Assembly: GCA_945866505.1 (NCBI GenBank)
Contig: CAMBHH010000072.1
Location: forward strand, 1 to 15,907
Direction of reading: 5' to 3'
Length of the DNA stretch: 15,907 nt
DNA from: Flavobacterium psychrophilum
GTDB taxonomy: Bacteria > Bacteroidota > Bacteroidia > Flavobacteriales > Flavobacteriaceae
Shown here: piece by piece, positions 1 through 7,511 of the stretch
Layout of the letters: each line of letters opens with the position of its first letter
How positions within the stretch are numbered: position 1 is the stretch's first letter
Position numbers and translations under genes: made by a program
The notes under the pieces: model-generated
Told to the model about the DNA's origin: nothing
Databases searched by the model: none
What the model saw: the letters and a program-made list of their open reading frames with translations, nothing else

Positions 1-792
1 TTGCAATCCTTGATTTCACAAACGATTCTGCCTTCGAAAATTGTGGTGGTCAACGATAATTCTACTGATAGAACTGCAGAAATAGTTTTGGCTTTCGCCA
101 AAGAAAATCCGCTTATTACTTTAGTTAATAAAACTTCGGAAAACATACATTTACCAGGAAGCAAAGTTATTCAAGCTTTTCAGAAAGGATTCGAAACCTT
201 GGACGAGAATTATGATATCATAGTAAAGCTAGACGCTGACTTGATTTTCCCTTCGAATTATTTTGAAACGATTATAAAGCATTTTCAATCAGATTCTAAA
301 ATTGGAATGGCAGGCGGTTTTTGTTACATCGAAAGAAATGGTGATTGGGTTTTAGAAAATCTGACCGATAAAGACCATATTCGAGGTGCTTTAAAAGCCT
401 ACAGAAAAGAAACATTCAAACAAATTGGAGGTTTGAAACCAGCAATGGGTTGGGACACGGTGGATGAATTGCTTTGCAAATACTACAATTGGAAGGTCGT
501 TACAGACGAAAGTTTGCACGTAAAACACCTTAAACCAACGGGTGCTAATTACAACAAAACCGCTCGTTACAAGCAGGGAGAAGCTTTTTATACTTTGGGA
601 TATGGTTTTTTTATCACAGCCATTGCATCGGCAAAACTGGCGATGATGAAGAAAAAACCACTGCTTTTTTTAGACTATATTCAAGGTTTTTGGAAAGCAA
701 AATCAGCAAAAAAAACGATGTTGGTCAATCCAGAACAAGCCAAATTTATTAGAAAATACCGTTTGCAAAAGATGAAGGAGAAATTGTTTTAA
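1..792 (+). CDS. Family 2 glycosyltransferase, 5' end cut by the window
   Basis: This is a cytoplasmic GT-A-fold glycosyltransferase that would transfer a sugar from a nucleotide-sugar donor to a lipid or polysaccharide acceptor. The visible part opens at a TTG on base 1, but the usual N-terminal strand (a VIIPxYN-type motif) is missing. The first residues, QSLISQTILPSKIVVVNDNS, match the segment that normally follows it, so the true start lies upstream. The donor-binding NDNSTD motif is at about residues 18-23 and the metal-binding D-A-D at 78-80. A GWDTVDE segment near residue 150 sits where the acceptor/base region of family 2 enzymes lies. The C-terminus is basic and lacks an obvious membrane anchor. 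The acceptor cannot be read from the sequence. A gap of 114 bp with its own promoter separates it from the next gene. Confidence 0.85.
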   Translation: MQSLISQTILPSKIVVVNDNSTDRTAEIVLAFAKENPLITLVNKTSENIHLPGSKVIQAFQKGFETLDENYDIIVKLDADLIFPSNYFETIIKHFQSDSKIGMAGGFCYIERNGDWVLENLTDKDHIRGALKAYRKETFKQIGGLKPAMGWDTVDELLCKYYNWKVVTDESLHVKHLKPTGANYNKTARYKQGEAFYTLGYGFFITAIASAKLAMMKKKPLLFLDYIQGFWKAKSAKKTMLVNPEQAKFIRKYRLQKMKEKLF

Positions 793-844
793 TCTACGTC
801 ACTCCGAAATTAAAAACATAATCTGAAATTCAAACAAAATACAG

Positions 845-852
845 TATTTTTG
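845..852 (+). promoter_or_regulatory. Candidate Bacteroidota -7 promoter element
   Basis: TATTTTTG matches the TAnnTTTG consensus of the Bacteroidota primary sigma factor. It lies 54 bp upstream of the permease start codon at 907, in an otherwise non-coding gap. No clear -33 TTG is visible at the expected distance, so the call rests on the -7 element and its position. Confidence 0.4.
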
Positions 853-906
853 CATCTAAGTATTCTTAACTGAATACTGCAAACTGTAAACTGAACACTC
901 TAAAAA

Positions 907-1653
907 ATGATGCTTCTCCGCTATTTATCCCAGATTGGAAAATACTTCTTGATGTGGAAAGAAATTTTCAGAAAACAGACGAAATGGTCTGTGATGAAAA
1001 ATCTAATCTTCAAAGAAATTGATGAATTAATTATTGACTCTTTGGGTATTGTAGCTTTTATTTCCGTATTTGTTGGTGGTGTTGTAGCGATTCAAACGGC
1101 ACTAAATTTAGACAACCCTTTGATTCCAAAAAACCTAATTGGTTATGCCACCCGAGAATCTGTAATATTAGAATTTTCACCGACCTTTATCTCGATTGTT
1201 ATGGCTGGTAAAATGGGATCTTTTATTACGTCAAGTATTGGTTCTATGAGAGTTACAGAACAAATAGACGCTTTAGAAGTTATGGGTATAAACTCCTTAA
1301 ATTACCTTGTTTTTCCTAAACTTATTGCCATACTACTTTATCCATTTGTGATAGGAATTAGTATGTTTTTGGGAGTTTTTGGAGGTTATATCGCTGCGGT
1401 TTACGGAGGTTTCGGAACGAGTACAGATTTTATTGAAGGTGTCCAAAATAATTTCATACCCTTTCACGTAACCTACGCTTTTATTAAAACCTTTATTTTT
1501 GGAATACTTTTGGCGTCTGTACCATCATTTCATGGTTATTATATGAAAGGTGGTGCTCTTGAAGTAGGAAAAGCGAGCACCGTTGCATTTGTTTGGACAT
1601 CGGTTTTGATTATTTTTGTGAATTATATTCTAACGCAATTACTCTTAACCTAA
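907..1653 (+). CDS. mlaE: MlaE-family ABC transporter permease (lipid transport)
   Basis: This 248-residue inner-membrane protein belongs to the MlaE/DUF140 permease family, which moves phospholipids between inner and outer membrane together with an MlaF ATPase. An amphipathic N-terminal segment (about 1-45) precedes five or so hydrophobic segments. Family signatures are visible: GGVVAIQTALNL near 56-67, a conserved stretch around EFSPTFISIVMAGKMGS, and RVTEQIDALEVMGI near 115-128, which is the coupling region contacting the ATPase. Two consecutive ATG codons open the frame, and the first is used here. Its stop codon overlaps the ATPase start by one base (TAATG), implying translational coupling. 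No MCE-domain substrate-binding protein (MlaD) follows, so the remaining subunits must be encoded elsewhere. Confidence 0.92.
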   Translation: MMLLRYLSQIGKYFLMWKEIFRKQTKWSVMKNLIFKEIDELIIDSLGIVAFISVFVGGVVAIQTALNLDNPLIPKNLIGYATRESVILEFSPTFISIVMAGKMGSFITSSIGSMRVTEQIDALEVMGINSLNYLVFPKLIAILLYPFVIGISMFLGVFGGYIAAVYGGFGTSTDFIEGVQNNFIPFHVTYAFIKTFIFGILLASVPSFHGYYMKGGALEVGKASTVAFVWTSVLIIFVNYILTQLLLT

Positions 1654-2414
1654 TGATAGAAATAAAAAATATAGAAAAATCATTTGGTGAAGCCAAAATT
1701 TTAAAGGGCGTTTCTACGGTTTTCGAAACGGGAAAAACAAATTTAATTATTGGCAAAAGTGGTTCTGGAAAAACAGTTTTACTAAAATCATTATTGGGAA
1801 TTCACACTCCTGAGGTGGGAACCATTTCATTTGATGGTAGAATTTATTCTGAACTTAATTCAGATCAAAAACGGGAATTACGAACTGAAATCGGCATGCT
1901 TTTTCAAGGAGGAGCTTTGTTTGATTCGATGACCGTGTCAGAAAATGTGGCTTTTCCGTTAAAAATGTTTACCAATGACGACAAATATAAAATTCAAGAT
2001 CGCGTTGATTTTGTGCTGAAAAGAGTTGCTCTTGTCGATGCTCACAACAAATTACCATCAGAAATATCTGGCGGAATGCAAAAACGAGTTGCCATTGCTC
2101 GTGCCATAGTGAATAATCCTAAATATCTTTTTTGTGATGAACCCAATTCAGGATTAGATCCAAATACTTCAACACTAATTGATAATCTTATCAAAGAAAT
2201 TACAGAAGAATACAACATCACGACCGTAATTAATACCCACGATATGAATTCGGTTATGGAAATTGGCGAGAAAATTCTATTTTTAAAAGATGGGTTAAAA
2301 GCTTGGGAAGGAACAAAAGAAGAAATTTTCGGGACTGATAACGAAGCCGTTGTTGACTTTGTGTATTCTTCAAATTTATTTAAAAAAGTAAGGGAAGCTT
2401 ACTTACATAAGTAA
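1653..2414 (+). CDS. mlaF: MlaF-type ABC transporter ATP-binding protein
   Basis: This 253-residue ATPase powers the MlaE permease encoded just upstream. Walker A is GKSGSGKT at 34-41, the Q-loop glutamine is at 85 and the ABC signature ISGGMQKR is at 138-145. Walker B is YLFCDE at 158-163, followed by the D-loop, and the switch histidine is in THD at 195-197. The LFQGGALFDSMTV segment after the Q-loop is characteristic of the MlaF branch. The open frame extends 20 codons further upstream, but the ATG at 1653 overlaps the permease stop and begins directly with the first conserved strand (MIEIKNIEKSFG), so it is preferred. The gene ends just before a strong hairpin with a T-tract, consistent with it being the last gene of this transcript. 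Confidence 0.93.
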   Translation: MIEIKNIEKSFGEAKILKGVSTVFETGKTNLIIGKSGSGKTVLLKSLLGIHTPEVGTISFDGRIYSELNSDQKRELRTEIGMLFQGGALFDSMTVSENVAFPLKMFTNDDKYKIQDRVDFVLKRVALVDAHNKLPSEISGGMQKRVAIARAIVNNPKYLFCDEPNSGLDPNTSTLIDNLIKEITEEYNITTVINTHDMNSVMEIGEKILFLKDGLKAWEGTKEEIFGTDNEAVVDFVYSSNLFKKVREAYLHK

Positions 2415-2418
2415 AAAA

Positions 2419-2454
2419 AGTCCTATCTAAATATTTTCAGATAGAACTCTTTTT
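2419..2454. terminator. Bidirectional intrinsic terminator between mlaF and manC
   Basis: CTATCT (2423-2428) pairs with AGATAG (2439-2444). After one mismatch the stem extends through AGT (2419-2421) pairing with ACT (2446-2448). A T-rich run follows on the plus strand, and an A-run precedes it that serves as the U-tract for minus-strand transcripts. The element lies between two convergent genes, as expected for a shared terminator. Confidence 0.75.
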
Positions 2455-2511
2455 GAATTTTGCGTAATCTTTTATATGAACCGAATAAGACTCATTAAGG
2501 AATAACGCTAA

Positions 2512-3573
2512 TTAAAGCTTATTTGCCAAAGCTGTTATTCTTTTTATATCTTGCTCTTTACTTTTAGGGTAAATGAGTAAAACTCCCTCTTTGTCAACTA
2601 TAATGTAATCGTGCAAACCATCAACAACGATAATCTTATCGGCATCGGACCTGATGATGTTACCGGAGGCATTTTCTAACACAACTTTTGCATTTATCAC
2701 CCCGTTTTTATTTTCATCTTTATCTAGTTTTTCGTGAAGTTGCCCCCAGGTTCCTAAGTCATTCCAATCAAAAGTAGCTGGAAGAACATAGACATTATCG
2801 GCACTTTCCATCACAGCATAATCGATAGAAACATCTTCGGCCAGAGCGTAATTTTCTTCTATAAAAGTTTTTTCAGCATCTGTATTATAGCTATCTAAAC
2901 CTTCTAGAAACAAAGCGCTCATTTTTGGTTGAAACTTTTCAAAAGCCTCGGTGATTGATTTGGCACTCCAGATAAAAATACCTCCATTCCACAAGAAATT
3001 ACCACTTGCTAAAAAGGATTTAGCGGTTTCATAATCTGGTTTTTCACGAAATTGTGACACTTTTTTTATTGGATTAGCATCTGTATTGTCAAATTCAATA
3101 TAACCAAAACCGGTGTTTGGGTAGGTGGGTTGAATTCCGAGTGTCATCAACGCATTTTCTTTGGAACAAAAATCGAAACATTGCTGCAAATTTTCTGCAA
3201 AAGTGGCTTCATCTTCAATCCAATGGTCGCTTGGTGCCACAACCATAACGGCATCAGGATTTTGTTTTTGGATTTTAAGGGAAGCATACAAAATACATGG
3301 TGCTGTGTTTCGCATTGCTGGCTCTAGCAAAACTTGTTCTTGCTTCACCATTGGCAATTGCTCTAAAACAATCGAATTGTATCTCTCATTCGTTAAAATC
3401 AAAATGTTTTCCACTGGAATTAATTTTGATAATCTACTGAAAGTCTTTTGAATTAAGGTGTCGCCAGCACCCAACATATCGTGAAATTGTTTTGGAAATT
3501 CAGTTGTGCTCACTGGCCAAAATCGGGAACCAACTCCACCAGCCATCAATATTGCGTAATAATTTTTGTTCAT
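2512..3573 (-). CDS. manC: Mannose-1-phosphate guanylyltransferase
   Basis: The enzyme makes GDP-mannose from mannose-1-phosphate and GTP in the cytoplasm, supplying mannose and fucose-type sugars for surface polysaccharides and glycoproteins. The N-terminal nucleotidyltransferase signature runs from MAGGVGSRFWP (10-20) to FPKQF (26-30), with the glycines and the lysine of the active site. The APSDHWI, FREKP and NFLWNGGIFIW motifs and the late FDWNDLGTW motif all fit the GMP-type family. At 353 residues it is the short form, without the C-terminal phosphomannose isomerase domain of bifunctional ManC/AlgA proteins. It has its own candidate promoter at 3618-3625 and converges on the MlaEF genes. 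A link to the glycosyltransferase at the window start is plausible but not shown. Confidence 0.93.
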   Translation of the reverse strand: MNKNYYAILMAGGVGSRFWPVSTTEFPKQFHDMLGAGDTLIQKTFSRLSKLIPVENILILTNERYNSIVLEQLPMVKQEQVLLEPAMRNTAPCILYASLKIQKQNPDAVMVVAPSDHWIEDEATFAENLQQCFDFCSKENALMTLGIQPTYPNTGFGYIEFDNTDANPIKKVSQFREKPDYETAKSFLASGNFLWNGGIFIWSAKSITEAFEKFQPKMSALFLEGLDSYNTDAEKTFIEENYALAEDVSIDYAVMESADNVYVLPATFDWNDLGTWGQLHEKLDKDENKNGVINAKVVLENASGNIIRSDADKIIVVDGLHDYIIVDKEGVLLIYPKSKEQDIKRITALANKL

Positions 3574-3597
3574 CGTAGTTGTGTTAGTTTAACAATC

Positions 3598-4035
3598 TTA
3601 TCTTTTAAATATTGCTACAAATATATTTATAATAAATAGAAATTGAAGGAAAATAATTGCGATTAGACAAAATATTAAATAAGAATTATAATCTACACTA
3701 TTCATAATTTCAGAAAATACAGGTGTTTGCTTCAATTTTCGTACACTTTTATAATTAAAAAAGAAAAACAAAAAAGACAAAATCAATGTTCCAAAAATGT
3801 GAGTATTGGACAGAAAAGCATTTAATGAAAATTTAAATTCATCGGATAGCCAATAAAAAATTCCTAAAAATAAAAACACAATACCAAATAAAACAATCGC
3901 ATCTTTTAATGAAGCGACAAAATAAGTATCACCAACATTTATATTTAAATTGCTTTTCTCGTTTATGAAAAAGCGAATAAAAAAAAGAATTACCGCAGTA
4001 ATTATCGAAAAAAGGTGAGGTACAGCTTTTGTCAT
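3598..4035 (-). CDS. Small four-span membrane protein resembling the C-terminal part of cytochrome oxidase subunit I
   Basis: This 145-residue protein has about four hydrophobic segments (roughly 8-24, 43-63, 76-93 and 115-143). Its central part, DTYFV followed about 14 residues later by FLFLGIFYW, resembles the DTYYVVAHFHYVLS...FYYW block around helix X of haem-copper oxidase subunit I. The downstream segments run parallel to the last helices of that protein. The two histidines that would bind haem (HFH) are absent: the matching stretch reads ASLKDAI. It therefore cannot be an oxidase and may be a degenerate or repurposed relative. I use the ATG at 4035. A TTG at 4041 would give a start overlapping the preceding stop. 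It follows the SprT-like gene by 2 bp and is probably co-transcribed. The homology is judged by eye only. Confidence 0.6.
   Translation of the reverse strand: MTKAVPHLFSIITAVILFFIRFFINEKSNLNINVGDTYFVASLKDAIVLFGIVFLFLGIFYWLSDEFKFSLNAFLSNTHIFGTLILSFLFFFFNYKSVRKLKQTPVFSEIMNSVDYNSYLIFCLIAIIFLQFLFIINIFVAIFKR
3618..3625 (-). promoter_or_regulatory. Candidate -7 promoter element for manC
   Basis: On the minus strand this reads TATATTTG, a match to TAnnTTTG, 44 bp upstream of the manC ATG. It falls inside the last codons of the neighbouring membrane-protein gene. No convincing -33 TTG was found. Confidence 0.4.
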
Positions 4036-4037
4036 AA

Positions 4038-4637
4038 TCAACTTGGCAATAATTCCACTTCAGCATTTGGATTAAAAAGATAGGTTCTTCCTGAACTTAC
4101 TTCTAGACATTCGTAGCGTTTGGTTCGTAAAGCTCCTTTTTTGAAAATTTTTCCATTGTGAATTCTAAAAACACTACCGTAAGGAATTTCAAAAATATAA
4201 TTTTTATCGTTTTGCAAATCAAATTGTTTCAGAGCCAATGACAAAGTAGCATCGGTGTCGCTGCTTGCAGTAGGATTTTTGAAATGTCGTGCCAATAATG
4301 GCAATAAATGATTCGGAAAAATCTCGGGACGAATAAATGGAATCATCAAACGTTGAAAGGAATATTTCCACTCATTACCGTGTGGCTTGATGTTTCTGCC
4401 AAATTTTTCGAAAGCTACCAAATGCGAAATTTCGTGAACCAGCGTAATCAAAAATTTGTATTTATTCAGGCTGGCATTGACAGTGATTTCATGTTTTCCG
4501 CTTAATCCTTTTCGATAATCGCCGTGCCGAGTTACCCGCTCATTCACAATTTTGAGATGCACTTGATTGGCTACAATCAGCTCAAATACTGGCTTCACGG
4601 CGTGTTCTGGGAGATATTTTGAAAGGGTTTCGCTCAA
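4038..4637 (-). CDS. SprT-like zinc metalloprotein
   Basis: This is a cytoplasmic protein of the SprT/Spartan-like family, whose eukaryotic members cleave DNA-protein crosslinks. The role of the bacterial members is unsettled. The zinc-binding HEISH motif is at 68-72 and the third ligand is probably H86 in HGNEW (86-90), which is the SprT arrangement. The C-terminal 60 residues (GSVFRIHNGKIFKKG... YECLEVSSGRTYLF) form a small beta-rich region without cysteines, so it is not a zinc ribbon. The start is TTG at 4637: an in-frame stop lies just upstream and no ATG is available near the conserved N-terminus (SETLSKYLPEHAVKP). That TTG lies only 10 bp from the inverted repeat bounding the adjacent inserted gene. 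Confidence 0.85.
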   Translation of the reverse strand: MSETLSKYLPEHAVKPVFELIVANQVHLKIVNERVTRHGDYRKGLSGKHEITVNASLNKYKFLITLVHEISHLVAFEKFGRNIKPHGNEWKYSFQRLMIPFIRPEIFPNHLLPLLARHFKNPTASSDTDATLSLALKQFDLQNDKNYIFEIPYGSVFRIHNGKIFKKGALRTKRYECLEVSSGRTYLFNPNAEVELLPS

Positions 4638-4647
4638 ATTAATTATG

Positions 4648-4671
4648 AGTTATAAATTATAAGTTATAAGT
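4648..4671. repeat. Left inverted repeat of the IVS-like element
   Basis: A 24-bp AT-rich arm that matches the reverse complement of 5019-5042 at 22 of 24 positions. It overlaps the last two sense codons and the stop of the four-helix-bundle gene. Both arms also contain internal repeats of ATTATAA-type sequence, so the exact element boundary is uncertain. Confidence 0.7.
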
Positions 4672-5017
4672 TTTTCTTTGAGGTAATTATTATACTTCTA
4701 ATAATTTTTAAAACTTCATTACTTTGTTGATGAATTGAATTAAATTCACTTTCAGAAATATATGCTGTTTCTTTCAGAAGTTCCAACCAATACATTGTTT
4801 CATCACATTCTTTTTGCGAGATAGATAATTTATGAATAAAATCAGCTTTGCTTTGAGCATTAATCGCTTCACGAACATTTGCGCCAGCAGAAGTCACAGA
4901 GCGTAAAAACTGTTTACTTATGACAAATTCTTTCTTTTCAGAAACCAAGTATTTATAAAAATTAACTCCTTTTATTGCCAACTCAAAGCTCTTCATCTTA
5001 ACTACACTTTCACTCAT
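4664..5017 (-). CDS. Four-helix-bundle protein of the 23S rRNA intervening-sequence (IVS) family
   Basis: This 117-residue, all-helical soluble protein belongs to the family first noticed as the protein encoded by intervening sequences in 23S rRNA genes of Leptospira and other bacteria. Family hallmarks are the N-terminal MKSFELAIKGVNFYKYL segment (from about residue 8), the FVISKQFLRSVTSAGANVREA block (31-51), FIHKLSISQKECDETMYWLELL (65-86) and a basic C-terminal helix. The biochemical function is unknown. The gene is closely enclosed by a 24-bp inverted repeat and sits between the SprT-like and dehydrogenase genes rather than in rRNA. That placement suggests a small insertion that carries this gene. 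The ATG at 5017 is 2 bp inside the right arm. Confidence 0.88.
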   Translation of the reverse strand: MSESVVKMKSFELAIKGVNFYKYLVSEKKEFVISKQFLRSVTSAGANVREAINAQSKADFIHKLSISQKECDETMYWLELLKETAYISESEFNSIHQQSNEVLKIIRSIIITSKKNL

Positions 5018-5018
5018 A

Positions 5019-5042
5019 ACTTATAATTCATAATTTATAACT
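5019..5042. repeat. Right inverted repeat of the IVS-like element
   Basis: This arm pairs with 4648-4671 with two mismatches. It lies between the dehydrogenase stop codon (5044) and the start of the four-helix-bundle gene (5017). Together the arms enclose a segment of about 395 bp containing a single gene. Confidence 0.7.
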
Positions 5043-5043
5043 T

Positions 5044-5721
5044 TTACGGATTAGTAGATGAAACTTGCAGCACTTTGCCGTTGTAATATTTATTGCCAGT
5101 CAAGGCAAAATCGAAGATATAATTGGCCATTTCGTTTGCTGAGATGGGTGCTTCGTAACCCGGAAATGCTTCTTGCAACATCTCGGTTTGAACGGCTCCA
5201 AGTGCCAAAACATTAAATGAAATCCCTCTTTCTTTGTATTCTTCTGCCAATAATTCCGACAAAGTAATTACCGCTCCTTTACTTGAACTATAGGCTGCAA
5301 GACCAGCAAATTTTAGACTTCCTTGAATTCCTCCCATCGAACTTATAGTAACAACGTGACTTCCTTTTTGTAAAAACGGCAAGCACACACGAGTCAAGTT
5401 GGCTACACCAAAAACATTGACTTTATAAATATTCTCAAAATCAGTTTGAGATGTTTCCGAAAAAGGTTTCAACAACAAACCTCCCGCATTGTGGATAATG
5501 ATATCCACGTTTTTCCACGATTGGGAAAGGAAATTTTCAACTTTCTTCATTTCGTTTTCATTGGATAAATCTACGGAAAGGCAAGTTATATTAGGGTTTT
5601 CGATAAGTGCTTGAGGTGTTTTTCTCGAAATGGCTAAAACATTGTGTCCGGCATTGGCAAATTGCAAAGCCAGTTCGTAACCAATTCCTCTTGAAGTTCC
5701 TGTAATGATGATGTTTTTCAT
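5044..5721 (-). CDS. Short-chain dehydrogenase/reductase (SDR)
   Basis: This is a 225-residue NAD(P)-dependent oxidoreductase of the classical SDR fold. The dinucleotide-binding TGTSRGIG is at 7-14, the NAG structural motif is near 78-80, the catalytic serine is in ISSMGG near 127, and YSSSK near 144-148 supplies the catalytic tyrosine and lysine. The arginine after the serine in TSRG and the aspartate in SVDLS near position 51 are typical of the family. The C-terminus is short, and the substrate cannot be inferred. The ATG at 5721 begins directly with the first beta strand. It is followed by the inserted four-helix-bundle gene and then the SprT-like gene on the same strand, so the insertion may interrupt what was once a contiguous transcript. 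Confidence 0.9.
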   Translation of the reverse strand: MKNIIITGTSRGIGYELALQFANAGHNVLAISRKTPQALIENPNITCLSVDLSNENEMKKVENFLSQSWKNVDIIIHNAGGLLLKPFSETSQTDFENIYKVNVFGVANLTRVCLPFLQKGSHVVTISSMGGIQGSLKFAGLAAYSSSKGAVITLSELLAEEYKERGISFNVLALGAVQTEMLQEAFPGYEAPISANEMANYIFDFALTGNKYYNGKVLQVSSTNP

Positions 5722-5756
5722 TTAGCGAAAATAAGCAAAATCTTTAAAAAAAGGTA

Positions 5757-5775
5757 CCCACAGATTCACAGATTT
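5757..5775. repeat. Short tandem repeat of CACAGATT
   Basis: CACAGATT occurs twice in direct succession (5759-5766 and 5767-5774), preceded by CC. It lies in the 90-bp gap upstream of the dehydrogenase gene. Similar 'AATCTGTGAATCTGTGG' strings are familiar to me from flavobacterial intergenic regions, but that is memory and was not searched. Confidence 0.45.
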
Positions 5776-5811
5776 CAAAAAAGTGATTCGTTTACAAAAA
5801 CAGTAGCCGAT

Positions 5812-6462
5812 TTATTCTATTTGAATTCTAAAATACTTTTTATAAACTTTAAGTCCTTGGAAAACTGCCAATGCCACAAAAAACAAAGGAATCACTATTG
5901 GAATAATCCATTTTGAATAATCGAGTATTTTTTGAGATAATGATTTAAATAAAATAATAACTAAAAGCATCCCAAAAAAAGTCCCAACCAAAGTTCCGAA
6001 AATGTAATAATACTTTAGGTTTCGCTCTAAAGAAATTGATTTTGCATTTAATAGATACAAATTCCAACCCATCCAAAAAGGTATTTGAAGAAAATTCAAA
6101 CAGCACAAAACCATCCCAATAAAAAAGGGAGAATAATGAATATAATCTTCAAAAAAACTAGATTCTTCGGGAGTTTGATTGGAATGTGCGTAAAATAAAT
6201 AGGCAATCAATAATAGAAAAAAGACAGCAAAAAAATCAATTGACTTCATTAATTTTTTGTTTTCTGCTAATTGGTTAGCGAAGACAACGGTGAAATAAAT
6301 AACTACCGCTTCTACTAAAATCACACCCAACAAATAAAAAACTAATGAATTAATTCCCAATTTAGAAAAAATCTCAACGCCGATAATATTCAAATATCCC
6401 AAAGGTAAAGAACCCAAAAAGCTTACAATAAATCCAAAAAATATGTTTTTAAAGCCTTTCAT
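5812..6462 (-). CDS. LysE-like multi-span membrane transporter
   Basis: This 216-residue inner-membrane protein has six predicted hydrophobic segments (roughly 5-25, 35-60, 74-91, 112-132, 151-172 and 184-205). The first helix, FGFIVSFLGSLPLGYLNIIG, resembles the GxxxSxxPGP-type opening of LysE/RhtB amino-acid exporters, and the overall length and span count also fit. The match is loose, so the family call is moderate and the substrate is unknown. It starts 3 bp after the stop of the ATP-grasp gene and is the last gene of a tightly packed minus-strand operon. An exporter for whatever that ligase makes is a reasonable guess, but only that. Confidence 0.6.
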   Translation of the reverse strand: MKGFKNIFFGFIVSFLGSLPLGYLNIIGVEIFSKLGINSLVFYLLGVILVEAVVIYFTVVFANQLAENKKLMKSIDFFAVFFLLLIAYLFYAHSNQTPEESSFFEDYIHYSPFFIGMVLCCLNFLQIPFWMGWNLYLLNAKSISLERNLKYYYIFGTLVGTFFGMLLVIILFKSLSQKILDYSKWIIPIVIPLFFVALAVFQGLKVYKKYFRIQIE

Positions 6463-6465
6463 CTA

Positions 6466-7500
6466 CTAGAAATTTACAATCTTTTTACTTTGTTCCAAAT
6501 GTAGTTTGTACTCTTTCATTCCCACTTTGTGGGCTAAAAAAGGGATTCCTTTTTTGTGGTTTTGGGCGCTTATTTCAAACATATAAGTAATGTGTCGTGC
6601 TAATTCCTTCCATGCAAAAAACAAAGAATGCTTTGGATCATAAATATGAGTTGGTTCACTCGCAGCTCCATTTAATTCTACGATTGAAAAATTTTCGCCT
6701 CGCTCTAACTCTTCCCAACTGTTGTACATAACATCCAATCTTCCAAAATAAAAACCTGGAATTTGCGAACAGATTTCATTGAAGGTTTCGTTTAATTTTG
6801 GACTAATCCAATGGCTTCCGTCGATAAATTTTGCACCACGAGCATGATTGCCGTATGGAACTAAATTTAACTTTTCCCCCTTTGACAAAACAGTTAATAA
6901 TTTCTTGCCGTATTCTAATTGCAAGGTTTTCAATTGCAATTCGTAGCGTGGGTTTCTTTTGATTAACTCTTCGACTGTCGAAATGCCGTCGCCAGTTATG
7001 ATTAGAAATTCTTTGGAGACAATGCCTGTTATTTTACCCGTTTTTTCATTGGGATAACGAACATAAAAAATTCCGACTTCCTTTTCGAAAGGAATTAAAT
7101 CTTGCACCAAGTAATCAAAATTAGCTTTGCTATTATAAAATTCTAATTCTTGTGAGTTATTAATTTTCTTTACTGCAGAACCTCTCAATCCAATATCTGG
7201 CTTGGCAATAAATGGATACTTTATGCCAGAAACTTGAATTAATTTTAGAATTTCTTCCAAAGGAGTTCTCTCAGTAATGAGTTCGGTTTTTGGATAATAA
7301 CGTTGCGGAATAAGGTCATAAATTGCTTTTTTAGACTCCATTATAAACCCTCCATTTTTTATCGTGGGATTCGATGCATTAAAGAAAAAGAGCGATTTTG
7401 CTTTAATGGAATAAAATACCCAAAGGAAATAGATAGGAATATAGACAATTTGGAAAGGCCAGTATTCCCAATGTATAAGTTTGTGGAGAAAAAGTTTCAA
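6466..7500 (-). CDS. ATP-grasp domain protein (D-alanine--D-alanine-ligase-like)
   Basis: This 344-residue protein is predicted to couple ATP cleavage to an acyl-phosphate ligation, usually carboxylate plus amine. The N-terminal 40 residues, rich in W, Y and F (HWEYWPF... FLWVFYS), form a hydrophobic and possibly membrane-associated segment. The ATP-grasp fold follows, with K100 in FIAKPDIGLRGSAV, acidic hinge residues near 139-141, a GIVSKEF strand near 159-165, and metal-binding D256 (GRLDV), E275 and N277 (IVELNG). It is annotated in relatives as D-Ala-D-Ala ligase-like, but the N-terminal domain differs from Ddl, so the true substrate is unknown. The start is TTG at 7500; the next methionine is residue 54, which would remove the hydrophobic N-terminus. 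It lies 11 bp after the NRDE gene. Confidence 0.8.
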   Translation of the reverse strand: MKLFLHKLIHWEYWPFQIVYIPIYFLWVFYSIKAKSLFFFNASNPTIKNGGFIMESKKAIYDLIPQRYYPKTELITERTPLEEILKLIQVSGIKYPFIAKPDIGLRGSAVKKINNSQELEFYNSKANFDYLVQDLIPFEKEVGIFYVRYPNEKTGKITGIVSKEFLIITGDGISTVEELIKRNPRYELQLKTLQLEYGKKLLTVLSKGEKLNLVPYGNHARGAKFIDGSHWISPKLNETFNEICSQIPGFYFGRLDVMYNSWEELERGENFSIVELNGAASEPTHIYDPKHSLFFAWKELARHITYMFEISAQNHKKGIPFLAHKVGMKEYKLHLEQSKKIVNF

Positions 7501-7511
7501 GATGTATGTAC

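Noticed and set aside
1593..1652. Upstream extension of the MlaF ATPase to an earlier ATG
   Set aside because: The extension would overlap the permease by 61 bp and adds residues absent from the family. The ATG at 1653 overlaps the permease stop by one base and starts with the conserved strand.
3130..3451. Plus-strand frames inside manC
   Set aside because: They are antisense shadows of a clearly coding minus-strand gene with all family motifs.
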